Program-made: the position numbers and the translations under genes | NCBI GenBank assembly: GCA_032622095.1 | Contig: CP136066.1 | Coordinates: forward strand, 57,130,609-57,194,608 | Length of the DNA stretch: 64,000 nt | Source of the DNA: Siphonodentalium dalli | Lineage: Eukaryota; Mollusca; Scaphopoda; Gadilida; Siphonodentaliidae | Reading direction: 5' to 3' | The notes under the pieces: model-generated | Told to the model about the DNA's origin: nothing | What the model saw: only the letters and a program-made list of their open reading frames with translations | Databases searched by the model: none | Shown: positions 22,735 to 34,060 of the stretch, piece by piece | Layout: every line of letters begins with the position of its first letter | Position numbering within the stretch: position 1 is the first letter of the stretch

Positions 22735-23312
22735 TTTTAAAACACAATTGAAATTATATATTAATTTAAAATTAAATGTTTTTCTTAATTAAGAATTGTT
22801 TTCTAATATATCTTTCCTAATTGGGAAAAATATTCCTAGTTAAGAAAACTTGTTTTCCTTACTTAGATTTATTTTCCTGCTTGAGAAAATCTCATTCTAG
22901 AAAAAATTGGCTCACTTAAGAAAAAATATCTTGACGATATTTCTAACTATAGAAAATATAATTTCTTGTTCTAGATTAATTGTATAGCTTTCTTAAATTT
23001 CTAGCTATTCTCCCAAGATAATCGCAGTATCTTAAACTTATCTTATTTCAAGAAAAATAAACTTATGTGAGAAAAACAATCTTTCCTACATTAAGAAAAA
23101 AAATCTATACTAAGATTTGTTTACTAGGATTTTCTTACTAAGATTACTGTGTTTTCTTAAAGAAATTTTCTCAGACAAGAAATTTTCCCACCCTTTCATT
23201 TCTTGACCTAGAAAATATGTTTTTTCTTATTTTTCTAGCTATTCTCCCAAGATAATATCTCATTTCAAGATTGATTTTTTTCCTGAATTGAGAAAATATT
23301 TTTGGCAGTGCA
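22735..23312. repeat. AT-rich field of degenerate TTTTCTTA/TAAGAAAA motifs
   Basis: Dozens of short, mutually complementary motifs (AAGAAAA, TTTTCTT, TTCTCCCAAGATAAT twice, at about 23009 and 23233) fill about 580 bp. It ends with TTTTTGGCAGTGC, which resembles a DNA-transposon terminus, but no matching left end was seen. It would fold into many alternative hairpins. Confidence 0.65.
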
Positions 23313-23600
23313 GTATTTGCTGTAATTAATTAGGTCGGGTGCTGCCCACGACAAAGTGCTGACAACTGAGTTATATGCATGACCTTAACTGGTATTAGAT
23401 GTTATTTTCATCCGATCCGCATGCATAATGCGACGAGAAACATTGACATGAGGTGAATTTTGATATAATTATCGTTTTGGGCCCGAATGAAAGATGCATA
23501 TGGCCAAACGAGTGTTGCGAACGAAAGAGAAGTCCCAAAAACGATGGGAGTGAATGCGCAGCGTTGTCGAAGCTCCATATACAAGGCATATTGTAGAGTT

Positions 23601-23874
23601 GTGTGGTACGGATGCTACAACAGCTTGGTATGGAAGCCACTATGAGTCGAATGTGGTTCGCATCGCATGTGGTACGGATGTTGGGCAACAACTTGGTACC
23701 AGCGCAATTATCGTGTTACATACGCCGATCGAGACACTGACTATAGTAATAAACATATTGCAGAGGAGCGGATTGGAATGAACCTGCATCTTGGTACATG
23801 TATCCGTCACGTGGTTCGGATGATACAAGGTCTTGGTACGGAGCCAAGCATGGGTCGAACGTGGTTCGCATAAC
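23601..23874 (+). repeat. Diverged tandem repeat with GTGGTWCGGATG blocks
   Basis: Blocks at about 23601-23662 and 23806-23870 align end to end (GTGGTACGGATGCTACAA, CTTGGTAYGGA, GAATGTGGTTCGCAT). A shorter third block is at about 23664-23704. Unit phasing is irregular. Confidence 0.6.
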
Positions 23875-23879
23875 AAGGG

Positions 23880-24810
23880 CCCCATGTATGAAGCTGTAAC
23901 CAGAGTAACCATTGGCATGATATTGCCAATCATTCGAAAAACATATTTAAGCTTCGAACTGAAATAAGAACGTGTGAGAGCTCTACCATACTCGTCGACA
24001 AAAAGTGGGAAATTTGAAACATCTATGGACGGTCGATTATGTGACTATATACAGAGATCGATGAATGTTGCGTATCGGACATATGATGCCCATGTTTCGA
24101 AACAAGGACAATTATGCCTATCTGAACGGATCAGTTTGATATGACTTTAATAGTAATGTACATGTATACCGAACGCGCGAATCTGAAAACGAAATGTCTC
24201 CCCCATGAGGAATGCGAAGAAGGCTCTGGCGAATGTCGCATATAGCATTGTATCAATAACTCTTGTGTGAAAATACCACCATAAATATATCTCTGACACC
24301 ACGCTGAAACCGACCTCATAATTGTTTTAGAATATCACAAGTAATCAGGAGGCGAGATTGTTGGAAAAGTTCAGACTGTGAGCGGTTAATGCCTCGCAAA
24401 AAATCTTTCAATCGAACCATATGTGACATGTCAGCGCTGATGAATGATGTATTGTACGTATTGTCTTGTAGATAGAAGACCGTAATATCAGCCAAATGTA
24501 CTTATATGGAGTGTGAAAAGATCCAACCAAGGGACACCTCGGGCTACCCCCTCACACCCCACATTAAAGCTCGCCGTCCTTACCCCATATACTTTGCCAC
24601 GGTCAGACATGACCATTTTCTGTGTTCAGTTATCCTCAAAATAACCAATCGTGGGGTGAAGAAGAAGATCACTCGATATGTTTGACCATCCCGCGAGTTT
24701 CGAGCCCAACCACTCTCCTCTCGTTGGAAGCCATGGCAAAAAGCTGACACTAACATGAGTGTGCCTGTTGTAACCACAGGCAGACGATACACCTGACAGC
24801 TACATTTCGA
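23880..24810. other. Gene-free stretch
   Basis: No supported features. A 70-codon minus-strand frame (24580-24792) has coding-like composition but no splice borders or recognisable domain. Confidence 0.35.
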
Positions 24811-24813
24811 TAC

Positions 24814-25195
24814 AATTTCAATTCAATTCAATTTATTGGTATATACTCGTCATCGTTTTGACATATATATAGAGAGGAACATATACAGTGTTAAATTTCA
24901 AAATATTTATGAATTGTGCATGCGTGCAGTGAATAAATATACGACAATATAATATGGGATATGTGGTCAGTAATCAGTGGGTCAGTAATAAGTGAGTTTG
25001 GGTCGGTTTTAGTAGTTGTTTTGGTGTGCATCAGGAGAACCTCGATCGTTATTGATTGGGCTTTCTTAATAAATAGAGCAAGATTAGTAAGCGTTCGTTT
25101 GTTACCGCTATTAAATAGGTCGGTTAGCTTCAATGTATTGGGTCTTTTATAGTAATATTTCTTTATATATCTACAACTGGTAGAACGCAATGATG
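24814..25195 (-). mobile_element. 3' end of a non-LTR retrotransposon (minus strand) with (AATTG)n-type tail
   Basis: Read on the minus strand, it encodes RYIKKYYYKRPNTLKLTDLF and NKRTLTNLALFIKKA, closely matching the LINE at 35330-36110. It ends in AATAAATTGAATTGAATTG (about 24818-24836), a polyadenylation-like signal plus short tandem tail. It is 5'-truncated to fewer than 100 codons, next to the MITE at 25225. Confidence 0.85.
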
Positions 25196-25224
25196 GATAA
25201 GTATGCTTAGCCATACGTACAATT

Positions 25225-25655
25225 GTGACCCGCCATATCAAATCCAGTCGTAATTCGGGATTTCTTTACCCTGTGCCAATGCATTCTCTTATATATGCGA
25301 GTCGACCATAGGTTGCCTCGCATATATAAGAGAATGCATTGGCCTAACAATGTTTTATAATTTTTTTTAAATAAATGTTTCTTACAATTTTTAAGACATA
25401 AAATAAAAAACGTCCATTACCCTGCAGGGATCCCCACACATATATAGAAGCATATATAAGAGTGTCGTCTGCTCATGTATGGGGGCTCTGTATTGGTGAA
25501 ATTATAAAATTGTTAAAGAATACAAGAAAAAAGTATTAAAATGCATTCTCTTATATATGCGAGGCGACCTATGGTCGACTCGCATATATAAGAGAATGCA
25601 TCGGCACAGGGTAAACAAATCCCGATTTACGACTGGATTTGATATGGCGGGTCAC
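25225..25655. mobile_element. Long-terminal-inverted-repeat element with a hairpin in each arm
   Basis: The arms (about 120 bp) start GTGACCCGCCATATCAAATC and match in reverse complement almost base for base. Each arm itself contains a nearly perfect hairpin, CATTCTCTTATATATGCGAG...CTCGCATATATAAGAGAATG, so the element can fold either as one long stem or as two separate hairpins. It abuts the truncated LINE on its left. No clear target duplication. Confidence 0.85.
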
Positions 25656-25659
25656 CATT

Positions 25660-26795
25660 CTAGTTAATGAATTACCAGGGCTGATATACCTGTGGTGGTA
25701 GCTCGTCTGGGTTACAATCAACTAATTATTTCACATAGGCGAGAGTGTTAGGGTTAAGCCATGCCCACATGCACGATTCATTATACGGTACTGAGTCAAA
25801 CTTTAAATATGTTGGCGTTCAGAACTCCACGTCGGACATAAGTTGTCAAAAAAGAAATGGTGACTTACCATACTTATTCCTGGAAATAAATTGGCATTTC
25901 CACAACTACCCCCTTTTGTACACAAAATTTCAGTATGGAAAAATACCCCCACCCCTACCAATTTTGGCGCCAAACGTAGACGATTGACGAACAATCCCAC
26001 ACAAATGGCCGAGGAATTAACATAGCCTATGAATTTCTTTTTTCTTTCATTAAACAACCGAAGATATTATACACCATTCACAGATTCAGCTGCCGGTATT
26101 GTTTTTATGCTGACTCGAGTTTCCCTACACAAATGGCAAGGGGCATAATTTAAATTATTTAGTTGCTTATAACCTCTGCGTCTGGAACCAAGGGATGAAA
26201 CACCGGAAATCGAGAAAGTCGGTGGGCAATAATATTGGAGACGCCGTGTAGGTGTTCATCGCCAGAAATAAAGTTAGGTGTAGCGACACACCAAGCAATC
26301 GACTCATACGTTGTACATTTAAAGTCTGTTTGTTTGCATATAGAACAATGTTAAGCATGTCCACATTAGCTGTATCGTCACAGTGGAAAATAATCCATTT
26401 TCGCGTACACAGGTAGTCCATAGTACCTCGGCTCGATCGAAGTACACGGGTAGGCCATGATTACGACAGATTAGTTTTCTCAATCGATAAATAACATTGG
26501 TATTAATTCACGCGCGTCGGAAATCGGATAACAGTTTCCCAGAGGTGTACGGGAATAGAAAATGAATGCCTGTCTTTGAATAAATGGCATGAATCCGTAA
26601 TGATAATCGTATATAAAACAGTATTAACATCAACATAGCGCTGAATATATACAATATTTTATTTGAGGACCGGGTAGTTTGCATATTACTGGAAATATCT
26701 ACCAAAGGAAGCCGAGGGTTATCGGATCTATTTCAGTCCTGAACATCACAGGTAAGATGTGTGATATCGTGCTTGTCGTTCGTTTTATCAGACTC
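25660..26795. other. Gene-free stretch
   Basis: Open frames up to 84 codons on the minus strand (25803-26057, 26167-26421) show no recognised motif or paired splice sites. Confidence 0.35.
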
Positions 26796-26797
26796 CA

Positions 26798-27010
26798 CAG
26801 TAACGCCCTAAGTATTCGACTCCTTGAACACAGCATAATTATTGGTAACTTTTCAGGATTTAGTCGGAAATATGGATTGTTGCCATTCATCGGAAAGCTC
26901 TCGGGGAGAGCTTTCCGATGAATGGCAACAAGCCATATTTCCGACTAAATCCTGAAAAGTTATCCATAATTATGCTGTGTTCAAGGAGTCGAATACTTAG
27001 GGCGTTACTG
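26798..27010. mobile_element. Near-perfect palindromic MITE, family F (copy 2)
   Basis: 213 bp with ends CAGTAACGCCCTAAGTATTC and its complement. The arms meet at AGCTCTCGGGGAGAGCT. Compared with copy 1 at 21292-21504 the core is almost unchanged while the ends differ. Confidence 0.9.
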
Positions 27011-27450
27011 TATGTGTTAAGAAATTATGCATGCATGATTGCCAATAGAACACAAACAAATTGTCGATATAATTGAATATTGATGTATACTTGTACGACA
27101 AAATACCACACCTTGTTTTCAAACTGACAAAAATTGTATGCGTGATAAAACATCAGTTCGCGATTTCAGACCACACATATACTGAAATTGAGTTGAGAGT
27201 TTTGTTTTCCAGCAGTATATTTTAAGACAAAAAGTCAAATATCTTCCTGGTTTCGGTCGGAGTTTTAGACTGGAGCGGCCTTCAATTTCAATATTCCAAC
27301 CATATCTAGGGAGGCTAAGGGAGTAAAATTTCAACAGCTGCAAAGCTGTAAAATTACAATTCGAGGGGAGCTCCAAATGTAATTTCAGACTTTGCGACTT
27401 CATTTCGATCTAGATCAACCGGTGTGATGCGTTTAGAAATATTGGATACC

Positions 27451-27486
27451 TGTAGTGGAGACCATCTAGCCACATCCCTTTGATTC
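27451..27486 (+). repeat. Short dispersed repeat shared with the window start
   Basis: GTGGAGACCATCTAGCCACA followed by TCCCT matches bases 42-67 with two or three differences. Confidence 0.5.
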
Positions 27487-27535
27487 GATATAAATGCAGA
27501 GCAAGAACTACAACCCCGACCTGTCACGTGATCAA

Positions 27536-27618
27536 CCAATAATATCCCACAAACCAACCCATAATATTCCACAAACCAACCCATAATATTCCACACACCA
27601 ACCCATAATATTCCACCT
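27536..27618 (+). repeat. 22-bp minisatellite, about 3.7 copies
   Basis: The unit is CATAATATTCCACAAACCAA plus CC, nearly identical across copies. Confidence 0.92.
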
Positions 27619-27889
27619 CGGCGGTCAGAAAATTCCGCTGCTTCAAAAATTAGAATATTTGCATTTCTTATGTGGTTATTTTGTTCATGTATTATAACAC
27701 TTATTAAAGTTAATATTGCCTATATATACACTTTTACAATTACATGTTTACTGCTGGCATTGGGTCGGTCCGTTTTAGGGTACGTACATGTAATACACTG
27801 GCAAGTTTTCACTGTATGTATGGCTTGCGGGTATTTCGTCGTAGAAAACGATATGGTGCCAGAATGAATTAACGGAAACATGCATATAA

Positions 27890-27957
27890 AATACATATAA
27901 ATATATATATACACAGACAGACAGACAGACATTCGCAAATATAGATATAGATATACC
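27890..27957. repeat. Compound microsatellite: (TA)n, (CAGA)n, (TATAGA)n
   Basis: TATATATA at about 27902-27911, five CAGA-type units at about 27913-27932, and an ATAGAT run at about 27941-27953. Confidence 0.9.
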
Positions 27958-29690
27958 TCCGTTAACTACGTGCGACGTAAAATCACCTGTAGTGGTGATA
28001 CCTTAATTTGCCTGTAAATAGCATGCAATTATCTCACAAGAATACCGGCATTTGAAGGCAAATGCCAGTAAAACAGTTACAAACGGAACTACAAGAATTA
28101 TAATTCTTAAATCGTTCGCTTTGGTAAAGATGCATGTTACAAGCACGTTTCAATTCATATTATGTGCATGTGGTTTTCTATTGCGAAACACCTGCAAAAG
28201 ACACCGTGTAAACTTGTCTGCGCATGAACGTACCCTCCTTATCTGCTCTCTATATAAGGATTATAACCTGTATGCCGAATGTAAACATACATTGACACGT
28301 TTGATTCGCTTTTATGGAATACCGTTTCAATGCATTTAATTAAGCGGCAACACACATGCGATACAGTATATGAATAGATACAATACCTGTCAGCCAATAA
28401 ATACAATATGTCATGCAATAATAGAAAAGGTGTAGTTATCCATGAAGTACGAATTTTACATGCTTGAGAGTATATACGCCTGGGGGACCTAAATATTGGA
28501 CCTTCAAGTTAACACCGATGTATTTTGTTTAACAATGACGCGGTTTGGGTTGAGAAAGAGTGGTTAGTTTGCAAGCTTCAGATATCTTATAATATTACGG
28601 ATTTATATATTTTCGAGTCTGTTGTGAGTATGTTAGCTATATATAATCACATGTGAAATTACAGAGAATGTATTGATTGCGTAGTAAACAGCGGGCTACG
28701 TGCAATTATGTCGTTTCATTGCACGAACTACGTATATAAATATAAACATTTACCCGTTACTACGGACCTAAATAATAACATATAACATAATGGTGTTTCC
28801 CGTGTAGGCTGTACTCTGTTTCATAAATGTTTTTTTCGTGACTCCAGATACTATCAAAGTCTGACTGTCAAGTAAACATCCTGTAATTAGGATAGGAACA
28901 CATGAAGAAATCTTAATTGAAGATAGTGCATTGTGTCCCCCAAAGGCATGTTGATCATGTTTGCCATTCAATCAAAAGTTAATTCAATGGTTTGTGGTGT
29001 TATATATTCCTATTTAACAATTAGTAAAATGCTCGTTGACAATCGGATCACTTGCGTCAGCATTAGTTATCAGCAATGATAAACCATTTTGTCTCCGAAT
29101 TTGAAAACGTGTTTATGCTGTTAAAATGTTTCTGAATAAAACAGATTCTTCCTTGTGATAATAAATTGTTTCGGCTGTTAAGGTTATTTTTCGTCTTGTT
29201 GTCATAATGGAATTATCGTTAAGAACACAGGAGGCAATATTCCGGTAGTGTTCGGACTCCGATGTGAAACTATTTCACACTGCATGAAGTTTGTGTGATG
29301 AACTATCACTGGCATTCATGACAAAAGACTTAACCAAACTGCATATATTGCCTACATTTTCGGCGTACATGCATGTATATGTGAACAGTTTGTGGAATGT
29401 TCTCAATGGTATCATTGCGTGATTATTGTGGATTAAACATTCCAAACAGGTTTGGATTTCGTTCAGTTCACTTCCAATCACCACGCCCGTCCCGACAAAC
29501 CAAAGAATATTCAATCGAAAGTGTTGGGCCCCCATCCATGCAGTCCACTCCCTCTATCACTCCCTCTATTACCTTACCATCTCTATACATATACATGCGA
29601 CGACGGCAAATGGTTACAATGACTTTATTAAATTTCAATTGTTATACTTACTATTTTATTTGTTTACACCACAGTGCTATCTATTATATT
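27958..29690. other. Gene-free stretch
   Basis: It contains a small hairpin (GGCATTTGAAGGCAAATGCC near 28047). About 29455-29690 may be the 3' UTR of a retrotransposon whose tail reappears at 31841-31893 beyond the inserted element. Confidence 0.35.
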
Positions 29691-29710
29691 TGATTTGTTC
29701 GGGAACATGT

Positions 29711-29820
29711 CTCTATTCCGAAGGTTCGCTATTCCGAAGGTTCGCTATTCCGAAGGTTCACTACTCCGAAGGTTCGCTATTCCGACGGTTCTCTATTCCG
29801 AAGGTTCGCTATTCCGAATA
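29711..29820 (+). repeat. 16-bp minisatellite forming the left terminal repeat
   Basis: Nearly seven tandem copies of TTCGCTATTCCGAAGG with minor variants (TTCACTACTCCGAAGG, TTCGCTATTCCGACGG). Confidence 0.95.
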
Positions 29821-30287
29821 TTTTTTTTTTTTAAAGGTTAATTCTATATTCAAGTATTGAGAGGGTTCTTTATCAAGAAGACTCTTTTTATGAAGGAAAT
29901 AACTTAAAACATTGAAACAATAAATGTTATTTTTTTTATTTTTTTGCGGGTTTCCTTGAGATTTAATGTCATTACGTATGACGTTATTTTCCAATACATA
30001 TTCACGTCTGGCATGCAGCCCACACAATTGCTCTTTCCATGCGATTTAATGTCATCGCGTATGGCATTATATCTCAATAATCGTACAGGCAACAATACTT
30101 CAGCTGAAGGCGGGATTAAAACAGCGGGACTATAACTCTTAATGAATACTGCGAAGCAGAATGTCGTCGAATAGACGGGTATGAGTTGAACCTAACTGCA
30201 ATTGTGAATTGGTATTGAATTATATTTACATACACCTGATATCTCTTCCGATTTCCCCATAGCGTTACGGTAGACACACCCCTTATT

Positions 30288-30359
30288 CAATGCGTTCATA
30301 AACCTATGAACGTAACGTGACGTCACTTCCAGTGTCGTTCATAGGTTTATGAACACATT
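30288..30359. repeat. Perfect-arm hairpin containing TGACGTCA in the loop region
   Basis: Arms of 24 bp (AATGCGTTCATAAACCTATG...) pair with 30336-30359 with one mismatch. Each arm contains its own GTTCATAAACCTATGAAC palindrome. Confidence 0.85.
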
Positions 30360-30896
30360 GGTCCCGGAAATCACCGGGGATTGTCGGAAATTACCGACTG
30401 CTTGAGTATCTAGTAGGTCCGGATTTGGCAAGAAATTTGTTTCGGTCTACAATCAGTGTTGTTGCTCGGTGTTACTGAGCGTTGATGTTAAAAAAAAACG
30501 CGCTACTCAATAGAGTTTTATCATTATCCTTGCCGCTACAAATATTCCCCCGAACCTCACAAATATATTATTATGGTAGAACGGCGTATTGTCGATTTCT
30601 TATCTGCAGCCGAAACTTAATTGTTAGTTTCAGATATTAATCATTCTTGAAAATCAACACGTCTACATTAGTTACAAGCTAAACAAGACATTTTGTCATA
30701 TGTGTATACTTTACTGTGAAATTGCGTTTCTTCCGTTCTCCATGAACGGATTCTCAAAATGTTTGGTTTTCCAAAAAACAAGGATTCGAACTGTCTGAAC
30801 TGAACTCCATGCGTTCGTTTAAATAGATGAATAAATAGTGGGAAAGACATAAAATCCTAGTTCTTAATGAATTTAAGTATATAAATATAAATAATA

Positions 30897-31035
30897 AACG
30901 GCGGATTCAACGTGGTCATGGGTTTTGACCGCGTTAAAAAAATCAGCAAACTCCGCATGAACCCCTTCGGGGTTCATGCAGTTTGCTGATTTTTTCTCGC
31001 GGTCAAAACCCCATGACCGCATTGAAACCGCCGTT
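30897..31035. mobile_element. Fold-back MITE, family G, near-perfect 67-bp arms
   Basis: The arms run AACGGCGG...GGTCATGGG...TTGACCGCG...AATCAGCAAACT...GCATGAACCCC and are mirrored on the other side of a TTCG loop. It is nested inside the 29702-31830 element. Confidence 0.9.
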
Positions 31036-31699
31036 CATTTCTTATGTAAGGCCCACTTAATTTTCGAGTCATCGGCTATTTTTCATAGTGCCTTGATATC
31101 AGGTTTTAAACACAATCTGTGCAATAAATATGATTAAAACACTATATATAGTTCATCACCATTCCAAACGTCTGTATCAGAAGATGCCCCTGGAGAAATA
31201 GAAAACATCTTAAATCATAAAAAAGATTCCCCCGTTTATATATGTCATGTCTCTCCGAATGCAACATAATTCAACCTAATGTATTTTCAATTGAAGGAGA
31301 ACATTATCTTTAAAATATAGAGTTACCCCCACCCCCCCTCCATTGAAAATAATACACTTTACTTTGCGCAACAAAACCAAATGAACCTTAAGCACAAAAA
31401 CAAGTCGTTAACCCTGTGGGCCTTGAATGTTGATGTTTTTTTTTTCAAATACAGATTGCCAGTTCGGAAAACTACATCTCTTAGTTGATTTCAGTCATCG
31501 TGTTTTTAACTTTCCATAATGAACGATAAACTGATACTCTTTTCTTGCTATTAATAACCGATATCTAGGACAATTTGGGAATTATAAGTGGATGTATAAA
31601 TGTACTATATATGAATACTAGCGTAATCGTATTTTTCATTCCTCGTGTGGTTTTTGTGGTGGGGTGCAAATTTTGATTCATTTCTGGTTAAATACGGCC

Positions 31700-31824
31700 A
31701 GAATAGAAAACCGTCGGAATAGCGAACCTTCGGAATAATGAACCTTCGGAATAGGGAACCTTCGGAATAATGAACCTTCGGAATAGCGAACCTTCGGAAT
31801 AATGAACCTTCGGAATAGAGAACC
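31700..31824 (-). repeat. 16-bp minisatellite forming the right terminal repeat
   Basis: About eight copies of CCTTCGGAATAGCGAA and variants (AATAATGAA, AATAGGGAA), the inverse of the array at 29711-29820. Variants alternate, unlike the more uniform left array. Confidence 0.95.
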
Positions 31825-31840
31825 CTACCCGATTTGTTCG

Positions 31841-31893
31841 TGTGTTACACATGTAATTAGAACAACAATAAAGAATCTTGAATCTTGAATCTT
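31841..31893 (+). mobile_element. Retrotransposon-like 3' tail: AATAAA plus (AATCTTG)3
   Basis: AACAATAAAGAATCTTGAAT continues with two more AATCTTG units (to 31893), typical of a LINE 3' terminus ending in short tandem repeats. The 2.1-kb element lies just upstream, so it probably inserted into this 3' UTR. Confidence 0.6.
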
Positions 31894-32234
31894 GCTAATA
31901 ATGGTGCGATCCGTGGTTTGACTTCCCGAGTGACTGGCGCTATCATTATCATGGCGTATTGTTAGAATTTCACACCTTCCGCTCCGACCTCCTTCCAGCT
32001 TACTATTCAATTAATGTCAATTTATATGTGATATATAGCTCAATTCTATATCTCGGTCCGTCGAAATACAGATTCATACAAGAAATATTGTTCATGAATC
32101 GGAGCAATTTGATTAAGACCGGCAAAACAAGCTTCAAATGAACAGTAACGTTCGTGTCTCGATTTGTATAGGTTTAAATCGACAACGGTCGCTATATACA
32201 TGTATCACGGTGGTTTCGAGGTAGGTGAGTACCA

Positions 32235-32560
32235 CGCATCCGAAATATACAATACATGAGGAACTGACATAAAACATAGCATGTTGACTGTTACGAGCAT
32301 GTGATTATTTATTTTTAAAACAAGTTGATACCTTATTTGTTCGAAAATACTCAGTGGTTTTCTATAACATTCTGACCAAAGTTGCCAGTCGGAGGTTCGT
32401 GGAATACACAAGTCCATACATCTAGGAGTATCCTTCGACTGACAACTGTGGTTAGAATGTTAGAGCAAACAACTGTGAGTTTGGACACACATGAGGTATC
32501 AACTTGTTTGAAAAATAGTATATCATATGCTCGTAGCTGCCAAAATACTATGTAATATAT
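32235..32560. mobile_element. Fold-back element, family H (copy 1)
   Basis: Imperfect 130-150-bp arms centred near 32415 share ACGAGCATRTGAT, AACAAGTTGATACC, AACATTCTRACCA and CAGTCG. A one-armed copy is at 34893-35062 on the other strand. Confidence 0.7.
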
Positions 32561-32864
32561 CATTATCCTAGTTTTAAAACCTTTTTCTTCGTTTTTTGTC
32601 GTGTTTGCGAACGCCTCCGCCAGTTTGAATGTGTGGTACTCATCAACTCGAAAGCACGTGATTCCACACCGCGTGTATAGTTATGTCGACATAATTATGT
32701 GGATACCAATAGACCAATAAATACACAGTAAATGCTTATAATTATACCAACTATAAAATATCACTTATATGTATTTACATGGTAAACTTGAAGATGCACA
32801 TAAGTGACTGAAATTCATCAGAAATTTTCCGAAATTCCACACATTCATGTTATACTCATGTTAA

Positions 32865-33017
32865 CCCTTACTCGTTGGAGCTTCCTTGCATTTTGCGAAA
32901 ACCGTGTAAGCCAGTCCATTATCTTGTATATATGCGATGGGAAACTCGCTTATATAAGATAATGCACTGGCACATTGTATTTAATGCTGCACAAGCGCAA
33001 CCCCCGTCAAGAAAGGG
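32865..33017. mobile_element. TTAA-flanked MITE, family E (copy 2)
   Basis: TTAA lies at 32861-32864 and 33018-33021, with ends CCCTTACTCG and CAAGAAAGGG. It contains one hairpin (CCATTATCTTGTATATATGC...GCTTATATAAGATAATGCA) in place of the two in copy 1. Confidence 0.75.
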
Positions 33018-33024
33018 TTAATCA

Positions 33025-33211
33025 GCATAACCAACGTCCAATATCGGTATAGCCCAATATAAGGCAATACATTTTGCACTAATGTGTAAGCCTACGTTCT
33101 TTGAAAATGCGTGGGCGCTTCGCCAAACGGATCAATGACAATGAAGAGCGTTTTTGATATTATTCAACATAGCCAACGTCCAAGATGGGTTCAGTCCAAT
33201 ACAACGCATAC
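33025..33211 (+). repeat. Pair of 45-bp direct repeats
   Basis: CATAACCAACGTCCAATATC...CAATAC at 33026-33070 and CATAGCCAACGTCCAAGATG...ACGCATAC at 33167-33211, diverged. Confidence 0.6.
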
Positions 33212-33214
33212 AGG

Positions 33215-34060
33215 GTATTCTTACTTGTTGATTTGGCCGCATCATGATTGGTGTTCGACGCATGCATATATAGTCTTTTTTGCTGTCAGTATTTGTTGGT
33301 GCAACACTAAGAGTTATCTATACAGATTAAATAGCGTGTTGTCATATATATTGCTGATATTATTCGTAACAATCGACGTTCATTGCGGGTGTGTCATATT
33401 GTATGGACGCGATTTGGTCTCGTTTGTATTTAATTAGTGGTATTTGTTGCATTTAAAGTAAAATATTATAGCACACTGTCCCACACTGTACGCGTGTACA
33501 CCTCTGTTGTATCTTAACCTGAGATAATCTCTTGCATATTAAATTACTATTTGACGCACGTGAGGTCGTACTTTAATCTGGATTATTAACACGTTCTGGT
33601 CGTCGATCTGGATAGTATAGCTTATAAATATGTCATTTCCGACGTGTCATGCCCAACACTTACCTTCGCTATTACACAGGATCTCATCTCAACCCATTGG
33701 CTTGGACTATTCCTGACTGTTATTCCACAAAAGTGGAAGTAATCTTCACCGAAGTTGGACTATTCCTGACCATACCTCATGAATTCCGCTGAACGCATGT
33801 GCCTATCTCACCTTCTGCCGAATTGCCATCACGAACATACAAATAATTGTATGTGTACCTATTATATTGTATATAATTTGCACCTGTATATATCAAACAC
33901 ACTGTCATGATATGCATGTAAACTCTCTCACACGAGGAGGCAATACAGATATATACAGTCCCAAACCAAACCTAGTGCGTGTACGAACCTGTTGTGTCTT
34001 ATCCTGGGAAGCAACATTGCCAAACAGAAAACTGGAGAAAACTTTATTGCATGTTCAATT
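33215..34060. other. Gene-free stretch
   Basis: Contains a short direct repeat, TTGGACTATTCCTGAC (about 33701 and 33754). No supported coding. Confidence 0.35.

Larger units (their letters stand above)
29702..31830. mobile_element. 2.1-kb non-autonomous DNA transposon with minisatellite terminal inverted repeats and a 10-bp target duplication
   Basis: It is flanked by perfect direct copies of GATTTGTTCG (29692-29701 and 31831-31840). Both ends start GG, then six or seven variable bases, then TCTCTATTCCGAAGG, and continue as arrays of a 16-bp unit (TTCGCTATTCCGAAGG) of about 110-125 bp, inverted relative to each other. A 9-10-bp duplication is the mark of Mutator-like (MULE) transposition, and MULE ends often carry subterminal tandem repeats. 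The interior has no frame above about 75 codons, two nested palindromes (30288-30359, 30897-31035) and a diverged 85-bp direct repeat (about 29957 and 30041). Family assignment rests on target-duplication length only. Confidence 0.85.

Noticed and set aside
29711-29820. Regular 16-bp array resembling a CRISPR
   Set aside because: Head-to-tail repeats with no spacers, eukaryotic context, and an inverted partner array at 31700-31824 show a minisatellite transposon end.
33111-33437. 108-codon plus-strand frame with hydrophobic C-terminal half
   Set aside because: Starts inside a diverged direct repeat, and composition is AT-driven hydrophobic. No family resemblance or splice support.
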